7,288 nt of DNA, taken from Verrucomicrobiota bacterium. GTDB taxonomy: Bacteria; Verrucomicrobiota; Verrucomicrobiia; Opitutales; Seribacteraceae. Below are positions 1-6,295 of this stretch, in pieces. The DNA lies in contig JAURNO010000281.1 in the NCBI GenBank assembly GCA_030830145.1, positions 1 to 7,288 of the forward strand, read 5' to 3'. Positions within the stretch are counted from its first letter, which is position 1. Each line of letters opens with the position of its first letter. Position numbers and translations under genes: made by a program. The notes beneath the pieces are model-generated. The model was not told where the DNA came from. It did no database searches and saw only the letters and a program-made list of their open reading frames with translations.

Positions 1-1044
1 AAGGCCCAATTTATTGAGAGCGGAGGCAAGTTCGTTCACGGTTGAGGCACCTGGGGGATCCAATTCATCGAGAGCTTCGAAGCGACCGACTTCCTCAATC
101 AGATCCGCGTTGTCACCCTCCATGATAGTAGTGGCACCCTGCGAGAAGGGAAGAGGCTGACTTACGCCGGTAGTGGGATTAAGAAAAATCGTGATATTGC
201 TGCTGCTTACCGCAACGGGTGAAATCCTCACGTTTTGGGTAGCTACGATCGTTCCTGTTCGCTCGTTGATGATGACTCTGGCCGGGACATCGGGCTTAAC
301 ATCTATACCACCGATTGCCGCAAGAAAATTCGTGGTTTGCCCCTGAAAGTTAGCGGGAAGCTGAATGTTTACCAATCCACTATCCTTGGCTAGGGAAGTA
401 CCTGGGTAGTACTGATTAACGGCATCGGCTATTTTAACGGCAGTCCCGGAATCAGGAGACCTAAGTATAAGTTCCAACTCTCCCCCCTTCAATACCTTGC
501 TCTCAATTTCCCTTTCCACGGTGGCTCCATTACTCACCATTCCTACGGTAGGGTAATTGACCTGCACATTCGCTCCACCCCCACCACCTGCGGACAGACC
601 GCCTACCGAAACTGGGCCTTGGGCTACGGAATAAACCTTGCCGTCGGCTCCATACATGGGAGTTTGCAAAAGAATACCACCTTGGAGAGAATCCGCGTTC
701 CCGATGGATGAAACCGTGACATCCATCTTGGCACCCTCCTTTGCGAATGGACCGATATCAGCGGTCACCATGACGGCGGCTATATTGCGAGACTTGTCAG
801 CTTTGTCTGCACGAATCCCCAAGCTTTCGAGGGCATTCAAGATGCCAAGTTCCGTATATTCTATACGAGAATCACCCTGCCCGGCCAAACCTGTGACAAT
901 GCCGTATCCATAGAGCTGATTGCTCCTGCTTCCACGCACATCGGTCAAATCTTTGATGCGAGCCCCGAAAACAGAAGAAGCCCCCAAGAGAACAAGGGAG
1001 CAATATAGGGCTAATCTGAGCATATCGGTTTTAAAAACAATCAT
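1..1044 (-). CDS. flgI: Flagellar P-ring protein FlgI (3' end cut by window edge)
   Basis: FlgI polymerises in the periplasm into the P-ring, the peptidoglycan-level bushing around the rod. I translated 348 codons; the frame is open to the left edge. A signal peptide is visible (hydrophobic residues about 9-25, cleavage probably near SSVFG|ARIKD). Family landmarks follow: 'KDLTDVRG' and 'GYGIVTGLAGQGD' (about 31-58), 'MYGADGKVYSVAQGPVSVGG' (130-149), a glycine-rich loop (152-157), 'NERTGTIVATQNVRISPVAV' (260-279), and 'STVNELASALNKLGL' just before the edge. From memory of the family, about 25 C-terminal residues are missing. The start at 1044 lies 2 bases after the flgH stop. An in-frame ATG at 1023 would give a more compact signal peptide, and neither start has a good ribosome-binding site, so the start is uncertain. 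Last visible gene of the operon; its chaperone flgA lies two genes upstream. Identity is firm. Confidence 0.96.
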   Translation of the reverse strand, partial: MIVFKTDMLRLALYCSLVLLGASSVFGARIKDLTDVRGSRSNQLYGYGIVTGLAGQGDSRIEYTELGILNALESLGIRADKADKSRNIAAVMVTADIGPFAKEGAKMDVTVSSIGNADSLQGGILLQTPMYGADGKVYSVAQGPVSVGGLSAGGGGGANVQVNYPTVGMVSNGATVEREIESKVLKGGELELILRSPDSGTAVKIADAVNQYYPGTSLAKDSGLVNIQLPANFQGQTTNFLAAIGGIDVKPDVPARVIINERTGTIVATQNVRISPVAVSSSNITIFLNPTTGVSQPLPFSQGATTIMEGDNADLIEEVGRFEALDELDPPGASTVNELASALNKLGL

Positions 1045-1046
1045 CT

Positions 1047-1688
1047 TCAAAATGGATTCACGATGGAGGCTAACCGTTGGTACCAACTTTCTTTTTGTGC
1101 GTCATTCAGACTACCTTTGGACACAAATTCAATTTGAGCATCCGCAATATATTGGGAAGAAACTATGTTTCTGTACCTGAGGCCGTCCTTGAAGCCGAAA
1201 CCAATATCCTCTTTCCGTACCATTCCCTTGAGCACTGCGTAGTAACTTTCACCTGAAAAAGTTACCATTCTAGCTCCCTCAAGAACAAGAACTCCATTGG
1301 GAAGAGTATCGATGACTACCACACTGACCCGTCCCTTCAAGTCTTGAGTATTGGCTATCGAACCTCCGCCTTTGTTGCTGCTTTTTGTTTCAATTTCCGT
1401 ACCGGGAAGCCCACCGTTGTGTTTTCCCATATTACTGTTAGCGAAGAGGAACTGCTTGACGGCATTTTCGACCTGAGACTGCCGGTTTCGCACCGAGTTC
1501 TGCGAGGCGGCCAAAGAAGAACTCTCCGAAACGTCTATGGTTATCAAGTCTCCGACCGCATAAGCTCTTTTACCAACGAAAAGGCCTTTTTGGTGGTTCG
1601 TACTTTTCATCCAAAGAGATACCGCATCTAGTTTGCCAAGTGGCAAAATAGAAATTGAAAGAGTCGCGAGAATAAGTGATTTCGTCAT
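1047..1688 (-). CDS. flgH: Flagellar L-ring protein FlgH
   Basis: FlgH forms the L-ring, the outer-membrane bushing of the flagellar basal body. The 213-residue product has the family features: 'GKRAYAVGDLITIDVSESSS' (about 39-58), 'VIDTLPNGVLVLEG' (125-138), 'VTFSGE' (142-147), a 'VRKEDI' segment (157-162), and the C-terminal 'NIVSSQYIADAQIEFVSKG' (174-192) followed by 'LNDAQKESW'. Residues 5-17 form a hydrophobic N-terminal export signal. Odd point: there is no cysteine anywhere, so the lipobox that makes enterobacterial FlgH a lipoprotein is absent. The ATG at 1688 lies one base after the flgA stop (TAA C ATG); a weak AAGG lies about 12 bases upstream. The stop is two bases before flgI, so translational coupling is likely. 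FlgH assignment is firm; how it is held in the outer membrane is open. Confidence 0.96.
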   Translation of the reverse strand: MTKSLILATLSISILPLGKLDAVSLWMKSTNHQKGLFVGKRAYAVGDLITIDVSESSSLAASQNSVRNRQSQVENAVKQFLFANSNMGKHNGGLPGTEIETKSSNKGGGSIANTQDLKGRVSVVVIDTLPNGVLVLEGARMVTFSGESYYAVLKGMVRKEDIGFGFKDGLRYRNIVSSQYIADAQIEFVSKGSLNDAQKESWYQRLASIVNPF

Positions 1689-1689
1689 G

Positions 1690-2514
1690 TTAGAGATGTA
1701 CCTTTACGCTATTTTCATTAAGCACTTTTGCGGGAAATTCTTTGTCGGAGGAAAGGTTTTTAATATTTACGATTCCACCCGCAACCCCATCGCCAAGAGC
1801 CATTCCTTTCATCGTAACATAAATGCCATTGCCGGAAGCGAAAACATCTACGATTTGACCTTTGCGAACGAGGGTGACCTTAGATAGGTTGCTCCACTTC
1901 AGAGGAGAGTTTGCCTTGATGTTGGCGCTTAATTGGTAACCAGCCAAACTGGATTGAGCAGGAACCGAACCGGCATGCTGCTTTAGGACGTCAACAAGAC
2001 GAGAAGAAAGTCCAGAAGAACTTAGGCGCGTGCCCCGATGAAGCGGAGACTTTGAATAGAAAACCTTTACATAATGAGCCATGCGAACCGGTTCGGCAAA
2101 ACTTCCAATTTCCCTGCCTTGATCCCAAATGCTGAAGCGAATGAAACTACTTGAGGTCAACTCATCCGGCGAACAATCCTTGATCTTCAAGATAAAATTC
2201 GAACCTGAATTAAAATTCCTCCATTCCCTTGTAAGAAAAACCGCAACTTTCCCGGACGCTTGAAAACGGTAAGCCAATGCCTCGCTGAGGCGGGCTTCAA
2301 TCTGTGCTCTGTCCAATACGACCGAAACAGATGCGGGCAAGGCTTCCTGCAATTGCGGTCTCGGTGAATGAGGAGAAACCAAAGCGGAAGATTTTACCAC
2401 ATAACGAACCTTCCCCGGTTTCGGACCGATCTGAAGGGGTTCGAGAAAGCGACCAACATCTGCCCTCAACGAAAGAGCGGAAAAGAAAATACAAACTGAC
2501 AAAAAGAGTCGCAT
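1690..2514 (-). CDS. flgA: Flagellar P-ring assembly chaperone FlgA (SAF domain)
   Basis: FlgA is a periplasmic chaperone that binds FlgI and helps assemble the P-ring. The 274-residue product starts with a signal peptide (MRLFLSVCIFFSALSLRA, cleavage near residue 18; Cys8 sits inside the hydrophobic stretch and is not in a lipobox). The N-terminal half (about 20-145) is weakly conserved. A SAF-like domain follows, with 'VKVFYSKSPLHRGTRLSSSG' at 149-168. The C-terminal module has 'NIKANSPLKWSNL' (198-210), 'LVRKGQIVDVFASGNGIYVT' (215-234), 'KGMALGDGVAGGIVNIKNLS' (236-255) and 'KVLNENSVKV', the normal FlgA C-terminal pattern. It is longer than the roughly 220-residue enterobacterial protein. 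An AAGAGG ribosome-binding site lies 5 bases before the ATG. It sits between flgG and flgH with 2- and 1-base gaps, next to the rings it serves. Confidence 0.93.
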   Translation of the reverse strand: MRLFLSVCIFFSALSLRADVGRFLEPLQIGPKPGKVRYVVKSSALVSPHSPRPQLQEALPASVSVVLDRAQIEARLSEALAYRFQASGKVAVFLTREWRNFNSGSNFILKIKDCSPDELTSSSFIRFSIWDQGREIGSFAEPVRMAHYVKVFYSKSPLHRGTRLSSSGLSSRLVDVLKQHAGSVPAQSSLAGYQLSANIKANSPLKWSNLSKVTLVRKGQIVDVFASGNGIYVTMKGMALGDGVAGGIVNIKNLSSDKEFPAKVLNENSVKVHL

Positions 2515-2516
2515 TC

Positions 2517-3299
2517 CTACCTCTTGAGTTGGTTCACTCTGGAGAGCATGTCGTCGGATGTCTGAATCGACTTCGAATTGATTTCATAAGCCCGTTGAGC
2601 TATGATCATGTTTACCATTTCTTCAACAACGTTAACATTGGACATTTCCAAATAACCTTGCTGCAACACGCCAAATCCATTTTCTCCTGGGGCTCCAATC
2701 TCGGGGGCGCCACTAGCTTCGGTCTCGATAAACAAATTGCCCCCCATTGCTTTCATTCCTGCAGGGTTAGGGAAACGTACAAGTTCAAGTTGACCAATAA
2801 TTTGGGTGCCATCCGCAGTCTCAACTGAAACATCTCCCGTTGGGGAGATAAAAACATTGGTAACCTCGGGATCAATTTGCAATCCTGCCGCGAGAGGAAG
2901 TGCATCGGCGGTAGTAATCTGTCCATCAGGACCGACCTTGAAGGCTCCGTCTCTGGTATATGCTTCGGTGCCATCTGGTCTTTCAACTTGAAAGAAACCC
3001 ACACCATCAATTGCCACATCCATCTTCTCGCTCGTTTGAGTTAGCTGTCCTTGAGTAAAAATTTTTGCTGTGGATACAACTTTTGTTCCGTTCCCCATCT
3101 CCACCCCTGTCGGAATGACATTACCGGCACCAGTTTGACCGCCAGCCTGCCGAGGGTTTTGATACAGCAAGTCTTGGAACTCAATTTTGTTCTTCTTGTA
3201 GCCCGTAGTGTTGACGTTCGCAATGTTGTTTGAAATCACATTGAGATTTAGTTGCTGGGCTTGCATCCCAGTTGCTCCAGAATAAAGAGATAAATTCAT
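2517..3299 (-). CDS. flgG: Flagellar distal rod protein FlgG
   Basis: FlgG makes the distal rod, the drive shaft passing through the P- and L-rings. The 260-residue product has the usual length and the rod/hook family N-terminus: 'MNLSLYSGATGMQAQQLNLN' then 'VISNNIANVNTTGYKK' at 21-36. The middle has the FlgE/F/G core 'DVAIDGVGFFQVERPDG' (94-110) and 'AYTRDGAFKVGPDGQI'. The C-terminus has 'LQQGYLEMSNVNVVEEMVNM' and 'IIAQRAYEINSKSIQTSDDM', the helix that pairs with the N-terminal helix. No cleavable signal is present, as expected for a substrate of the flagellar type III export apparatus. The ATG is fixed by the family N-terminus, yet no Shine-Dalgarno sequence precedes it: the 17-base spacer after flgF is almost pure A/T. 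The stop codon lies 2 bases before flgA. Identity is very secure. Confidence 0.98.
   Translation of the reverse strand: MNLSLYSGATGMQAQQLNLNVISNNIANVNTTGYKKNKIEFQDLLYQNPRQAGGQTGAGNVIPTGVEMGNGTKVVSTAKIFTQGQLTQTSEKMDVAIDGVGFFQVERPDGTEAYTRDGAFKVGPDGQITTADALPLAAGLQIDPEVTNVFISPTGDVSVETADGTQIIGQLELVRFPNPAGMKAMGGNLFIETEASGAPEIGAPGENGFGVLQQGYLEMSNVNVVEEMVNMIIAQRAYEINSKSIQTSDDMLSRVNQLKR
2520..2525 (-). promoter_or_regulatory. Ribosome-binding site of flgA inside the flgG end
   Basis: On the minus strand this is AAGAGG, formed by the last two sense codons of flgG (Lys, Arg), 5 bases before the flgA ATG. It supports the flgA start and translational coupling between flgG and flgA. Confidence 0.55.
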
Positions 3300-3316
3300 A
3301 ATTTTTTATTTTTAAG

Positions 3317-4078
3317 TTAACTGGTTTGACCAAGCGTCCCAATAGCTTTGCCCATGTTTTGATCTAAACTTTGAATCATTTTTTGATTCGCCTCGTGAGC
3401 CCGTGATACCTCGATCAATCCGATCATTTCCTCAATCGCCGAGACATTACTGTTTTCCAAATAGCCCTGCATGATGGTAAACTGTTGTTGTTCGGCGGGT
3501 TCAGGTTGTATTTCGGCATCATTAGGAACAAACCCACCTCCCACCTTCTGCAAATCAAGGAGAGGATTATCAAAAACGAATACCCCGACTTGACCGACCG
3601 TTTGGCCGTTTTGAAAAACCTGTCCCTCCTTGTCGATCGTCAGATCACCCCCACCTGGAATAGTTTGGATATTCGCTCCTCCAACATCCGCAAACTCATG
3701 CCCCATGCTGTTGACCATGACACCTTCTGAATTCACGTAAAATTGGCCGTCCCGCGTGTAAACGGAATCTCCGTTCTCGTTGAGCAACGCGAAAAAACCT
3801 TCTCCACGCAAGCCCATGTCCATGGGGTTGTTGGTTTCACGAAGTTCTCCTTCGTTGTAATCGACTTGGTTTTTCATGACGGGAAAGGAACCGGGCATCT
3901 CGTTTTTGAGGATGTCATGAGTGCTCCTTGCAATCTCTCCGCCTTCAGCACCTTCGAAACTAACCGCCACCTTTTTGAAACCCGCGACATGACTTGCGGC
4001 GATGTTGTTGGCGATGATGTTTTGGTACTGCTCCAAACCTCGCAAAGCCGATGCATTTTGATATAAAGACAAATTCAC
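3317..4078 (-). CDS. flgF: Flagellar proximal rod protein FlgF (GTG start)
   Basis: FlgF is a minor subunit of the proximal rod, exported by the flagellar type III system. The product is 253 residues from the GTG at 4078, giving '(M)NLSLYQNASALRGLEQYQ', which lines up with FlgG's 'MNLSLYSGATGMQAQQ'. A longer frame opening at a TTG (4108) would add ten residues (MWRVFCFHGC) that have no family counterpart, so I reject it. Conserved parts: 'NIIANNIAASHVAGFKK' (20-36), 'NNPMDMGLRGEGFFALLNE' and 'VYTRDGQFYVNSEGVMVNSM' in the core, and 'IMQGYLENSNVSAIEEMIGL' plus 'IEVSRAHEANQKMIQSLDQ' at the end. It is FlgF and not a second FlgG because it lies directly before flgG and has the shorter, more divergent FlgF core. 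No clear Shine-Dalgarno precedes the GTG. A 78-base spacer separates it from the small gene upstream. Confidence 0.93.
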   Translation of the reverse strand: MNLSLYQNASALRGLEQYQNIIANNIAASHVAGFKKVAVSFEGAEGGEIARSTHDILKNEMPGSFPVMKNQVDYNEGELRETNNPMDMGLRGEGFFALLNENGDSVYTRDGQFYVNSEGVMVNSMGHEFADVGGANIQTIPGGGDLTIDKEGQVFQNGQTVGQVGVFVFDNPLLDLQKVGGGFVPNDAEIQPEPAEQQQFTIMQGYLENSNVSAIEEMIGLIEVSRAHEANQKMIQSLDQNMGKAIGTLGQTS

Positions 4079-4156
4079 GCATCCATGAAAGCAAAAAACG
4101 CGCCACAAGAAGAAAAAAAATCAGGAAACGAGAAAGTCAGGAACCCGATGAAGAAC
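4079..4156 (-). other. Intergenic spacer before flgF with an eight-T tract
   Basis: This 78-base gap is the longest non-coding stretch in the cluster. Read in the direction of transcription it is pyrimidine-rich and contains a run of eight T (positions 4120-4113) followed by more T-rich sequence. I could not fold a GC-rich stem just before the T run, so it does not look like an intrinsic terminator. It also shows no clear sigma-70 or sigma-28 promoter and no Shine-Dalgarno. It could be a processing or internal initiation site, but nothing visible proves this. Confidence 0.35.
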
Positions 4157-4423
4157 TTAATATTCGCAGGATATCTCGAGAAGCTTTCCATCGGGAAGAT
4201 GGATGACTATCCGTTGGGGTTTCCCCTCTACGGAAACAACCTCCACCTTCGGACAATCGGCTTGTTCGTATACGACTTCTACCTGCTCGTCTTGGTTGGG
4301 ATCCGAAGCATTGACGGGAACCGCCGCCTGCTTGGGTTGATCACTCAAATAGGAACGGAACCCAGGATCATCGGCTGAATCGCTTTCCGATGAATTCCCA
4401 CGACCTGTCAAATAGCTTTCCAT
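4157..4423 (-). CDS. Small acidic hypothetical protein between motB and flgF
   Basis: I do not recognise this protein. From the ATG at 4423 it has 88 residues; an in-frame TTG at 4435 would add MIDI. There is no signal peptide or membrane segment, so it is probably cytoplasmic. It is strongly acidic (17 Asp/Glu against 7 Lys/Arg). Residues 1-45 are polar and low in hydrophobics (many S, D, N, Q, P) and look disordered. Residues 47-88 look like a small beta domain: 'VEVVYE', 'KVEVVSVEG', 'QRIVIHLPDG', 'KLLEISCEY'. Two cysteines are present (57 and 86). It reads in the same direction as its neighbours, 35 bases after motB from the ATG, with even codon use, so I take it as a real gene. Its place suggests a flagellar or regulatory role, but that is guilt by association. 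It does not look like FlbD, FlgN or FlgM. Confidence 0.72.
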   Translation of the reverse strand: MESYLTGRGNSSESDSADDPGFRSYLSDQPKQAAVPVNASDPNQDEQVEVVYEQADCPKVEVVSVEGKPQRIVIHLPDGKLLEISCEY

Positions 4424-4458
4424 GATGTCAATCAAGCAATTCCCATACCCAAAGCACT

Positions 4459-5418
4459 TTATTTGTACTGAGCCAAGTCCTCTTTGCTCATGTCCAAGAC
4501 AAGGCTGAGCTCGACTCGGCGGTTTTTTTCAGGTTGATTGGGGTAACGATCTTCGTTCGGCTTGGTTGAACCATGACCTGTAATCCTCTCGAGCTTGCCA
4601 CCAAGTTCGCCACCCGAGTAATGAACAAGGGCGTCGGTTACCTCGGTTCCCTGAGCAAGAGACCTGGGCCATGAACCGAACTTGGAATCTTTTCCCGTTA
4701 CATCGCCCCTAGCTCTGTCCATCTCAATTTTCTCGCTAATCCAACTCCTGAGAGTGGAACTGCCTTCCCCAAAACCACCGGGCAACTCGAACTTGTCCTT
4801 GGTTTGAATCTCAGGAGGTTTTCCCCAGTGAGGAGGAAAATGATTGGCATAAGAATCAACGCGGAAAATCAAAACATGCTGAGACAAAAGCCATGACATC
4901 CTTTGCATGACCTTTTTGCCATGATCAGTTAAGGCGTTGGAAGCTCTCTCGAACATAGGTTTTTCGTCTCCATGAAAAAGAGTCACCTTGATACCATCTG
5001 TCGTTGCTTCGATCTGGATTGTCTCGTCATCAATCTCATGCAACCTTAGACGCTTGTACCAATCCTGAGCAATTCTATGCAACACATCAATATCAATGGA
5101 AGAAGTGTCATCGGTGTTGCGCATCGTCGTATCCGAACGACCAACGATTTGATCAACCATGCTCCCCGGTCTGGCATCTTTTTGCTCAATGGGCGTGGAC
5201 TTAGGGACACCTGCTTTGTATGGGTCTCGGAAAAAACGCGTAGTCGCGATGATCACCTCTTCATCTTGGGATAGAATCCAAAGCACAAGAAAAAGAGACA
5301 TCATACCGGTAACGAAGTCAGCATAAGCGACTTTCCAAGCACCTCCGTGTGCAGCTGCCTTTCTTCTACGTAGCAAGAACCTTGAAATAGTCGACTTCAC
5401 TTGTATGGGAATGAGCAC
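4459..5418 (-). CDS. motB: Flagellar stator protein MotB, with divergent periplasmic domain (GTG start)
   Basis: MotB is the peptidoglycan-anchored stator subunit that conducts ions with MotA. From the GTG at 5418 it has 319 residues. A basic cytoplasmic N-terminus ('RRRKAAAHGGAWK') leads into one membrane helix, 'VAYADFVTGMMSLFLVLWIL' (about 30-49), with the ion-binding aspartate at 34, matching Asp32 of E. coli. A plug-like amphipathic segment follows ('EEVIIATTRFFRDPY', 53-67). An OmpA-like domain spans roughly 140-308 and ends with 'ITGHGSTKPNEDRYP...NRRVELSLVL'. Odd: where a GHTD-type motif is expected I see 'RVDSYANHF' (186-194), followed by an extra loop of about 45 residues before 'SWPRSLAQGTEVTDAL'. 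The GTG lies one base after the motA stop and has an AAGGGAG site 6 bases upstream. An in-frame ATG at 5463 would overlap motA by 44 bases and is less likely. Confidence 0.93.
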   Translation of the reverse strand: MLIPIQVKSTISRFLLRRRKAAAHGGAWKVAYADFVTGMMSLFLVLWILSQDEEVIIATTRFFRDPYKAGVPKSTPIEQKDARPGSMVDQIVGRSDTTMRNTDDTSSIDIDVLHRIAQDWYKRLRLHEIDDETIQIEATTDGIKVTLFHGDEKPMFERASNALTDHGKKVMQRMSWLLSQHVLIFRVDSYANHFPPHWGKPPEIQTKDKFELPGGFGEGSSTLRSWISEKIEMDRARGDVTGKDSKFGSWPRSLAQGTEVTDALVHYSGGELGGKLERITGHGSTKPNEDRYPNQPEKNRRVELSLVLDMSKEDLAQYK

Positions 5419-5419
5419 A

Positions 5420-6280
5420 TTATGCTCCCTTCGCAGCGTCTTTGCATTTTTCCTCAAGCTCATCCGCGGTAGGTTGAATCAATTTATCAAGAGACCTTCG
5501 ACCTATTTCCACGGCCATGATAGGTGACAAACCAGTAGCAAAACCGGATACGGAACGTTGAACAATATGGTAATAAAGAAACTCTTGTGTTTGATTCAGA
5601 GTAATAAGTTGTCCAATTGGAACACCAATTCCGTAGGCTAGGAAAATCCCGAGGAAAGTACCACTTAGAGCGGCAGCAACTTTCTGACCGACTGATTCCG
5701 GGTCTTCAAGGTTGGACATCGTATTAATGATCCCCAAAACCGCAGCAACGATACCAACCCCAGGCAAAGCATCGGAAATCATGGCAACGGCTTTGATTGA
5801 GCGACTGGCTTCCGCTTCCCGACTCTGCAACTCAGCGGTCAAAATTCCGCCGATCTCGGCAGGTTTGCATCGACCGTCAACAATTGGACGAAGGGAATTA
5901 CAGAGAAACTCAACCAATCCTTTGTCATTCAAGAAAGAAGGGTACTTGGTAAAAATCGAACTGTTCTGAGGGTCACTCACATGCTCATCGAGAGCGGGGG
6001 TACCCTTTCGTCTCCCGAGCATGAACAATTCATAAAGTAAAACCAGTAAATCTATAAATTTACCTTTATTGGCAACACCACCTTTGAAGGCTTTTACCAT
6101 GTCATTCTTCAACCCCATGAGTACACTTTTGGGACTGGAAACCACAAGGATACCTAATCCAATTCCGCAGATGATCATAATCTCCCCGGGGTGAACCAAA
6201 GTAATTGGGCTTCCTCCGGACAAAACGAAACCCCCAATACAGGACGCGAAAACGATAAAAATTCCTATTGCAAGAAGCAT
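5420..6280 (-). CDS. motA: Flagellar stator protein MotA
   Basis: MotA is the membrane subunit that pairs with MotB to form the ion channel and transmits torque to FliG. The 286-residue product has four membrane segments (about 1-22, 33-50, 165-187, 202-225) and the large cytoplasmic loop between the second and third. Key residues align well with my memory of E. coli MotA: Arg90 in 'LGRRKG', an acidic residue at 98 (Asp here, Glu in E. coli), Pro173 in 'SDALPGVGIVAAVLGIINTM', and Pro221 in 'SGTFLGIFLAYGIGVPIG' (Pro222 in E. coli). The motif 'MAVEIGRRSLDK' near the end is also typical. The start ATG lies 15 bases after the fliA stop, without a visible Shine-Dalgarno; the hydrophobic N-terminus 'MLLAIGIFIVF' fits the first membrane helix. 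The ion used (proton or sodium) cannot be told safely from the sequence. Confidence 0.97.
   Translation of the reverse strand: MLLAIGIFIVFASCIGGFVLSGGSPITLVHPGEIMIICGIGLGILVVSSPKSVLMGLKNDMVKAFKGGVANKGKFIDLLVLLYELFMLGRRKGTPALDEHVSDPQNSSIFTKYPSFLNDKGLVEFLCNSLRPIVDGRCKPAEIGGILTAELQSREAEASRSIKAVAMISDALPGVGIVAAVLGIINTMSNLEDPESVGQKVAAALSGTFLGIFLAYGIGVPIGQLITLNQTQEFLYYHIVQRSVSGFATGLSPIMAVEIGRRSLDKLIQPTADELEEKCKDAAKGA
5425..5431 (-). promoter_or_regulatory. Ribosome-binding site that fixes the motB GTG start
   Basis: Read on the minus strand this is AAGGGAG, 6 bases before the GTG at 5418. It lies in the last codons of motA. It supports the GTG as the motB start over the upstream ATG at 5463. It also suggests that the two stator genes are translated in a coupled way, since the motA TAA is one base from the GTG. 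Confidence 0.6.
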
Positions 6281-6295
6281 GGCTAGTGAATGATT

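Noticed and set aside
574..591. Run of glycine codons in flgI
   Set aside because: A glycine-rich loop at this place is a common feature of FlgI and not a repeat expansion.
1021..1044. Sigma-28-like -10 match (CCGATAT on the minus strand) at the flgI start
   Set aside because: No -35 element of the TAAA type lies at the right distance, and the site is inside the coding start of flgI.
638..1180. Two plus-strand open frames opposite flgI and the end of flgH
   Set aside because: The minus strand encodes a continuous FlgI with all its landmark motifs; the plus-strand products resemble nothing.
2304..2828. Plus-strand open frame of 174 codons across the flgA-flgG junction
   Set aside because: It is antisense to two genes with clear family motifs, shows no recognisable domain, and has the irregular composition of a shadow frame.
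3743..4066. Plus-strand open frame of 107 codons opposite flgF
   Set aside because: It lies fully inside the conserved flgF frame and has no domain or credible start signal.
4079..4108. N-terminal extension of FlgF from a TTG at 4108
   Set aside because: The added residues MWRVFCFHGC have no counterpart in rod proteins, which begin with M-N-L-S-L-Y-like sequence; the GTG at 4078 gives exactly that start.
5419..5463. MotB start at the ATG at 5463, overlapping motA by 44 bases
   Set aside because: The GTG at 5418 has a good ribosome-binding site and gives an N-terminus of normal length, with the critical aspartate at 34. The ATG remains possible but is less likely.
6184..6191. Palindrome CCCCGGGG inside motA
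   Set aside because: It is made by codons for His-Pro-Gly-Glu in a conserved loop after the first membrane helix; an eight-base palindrome is expected by chance.
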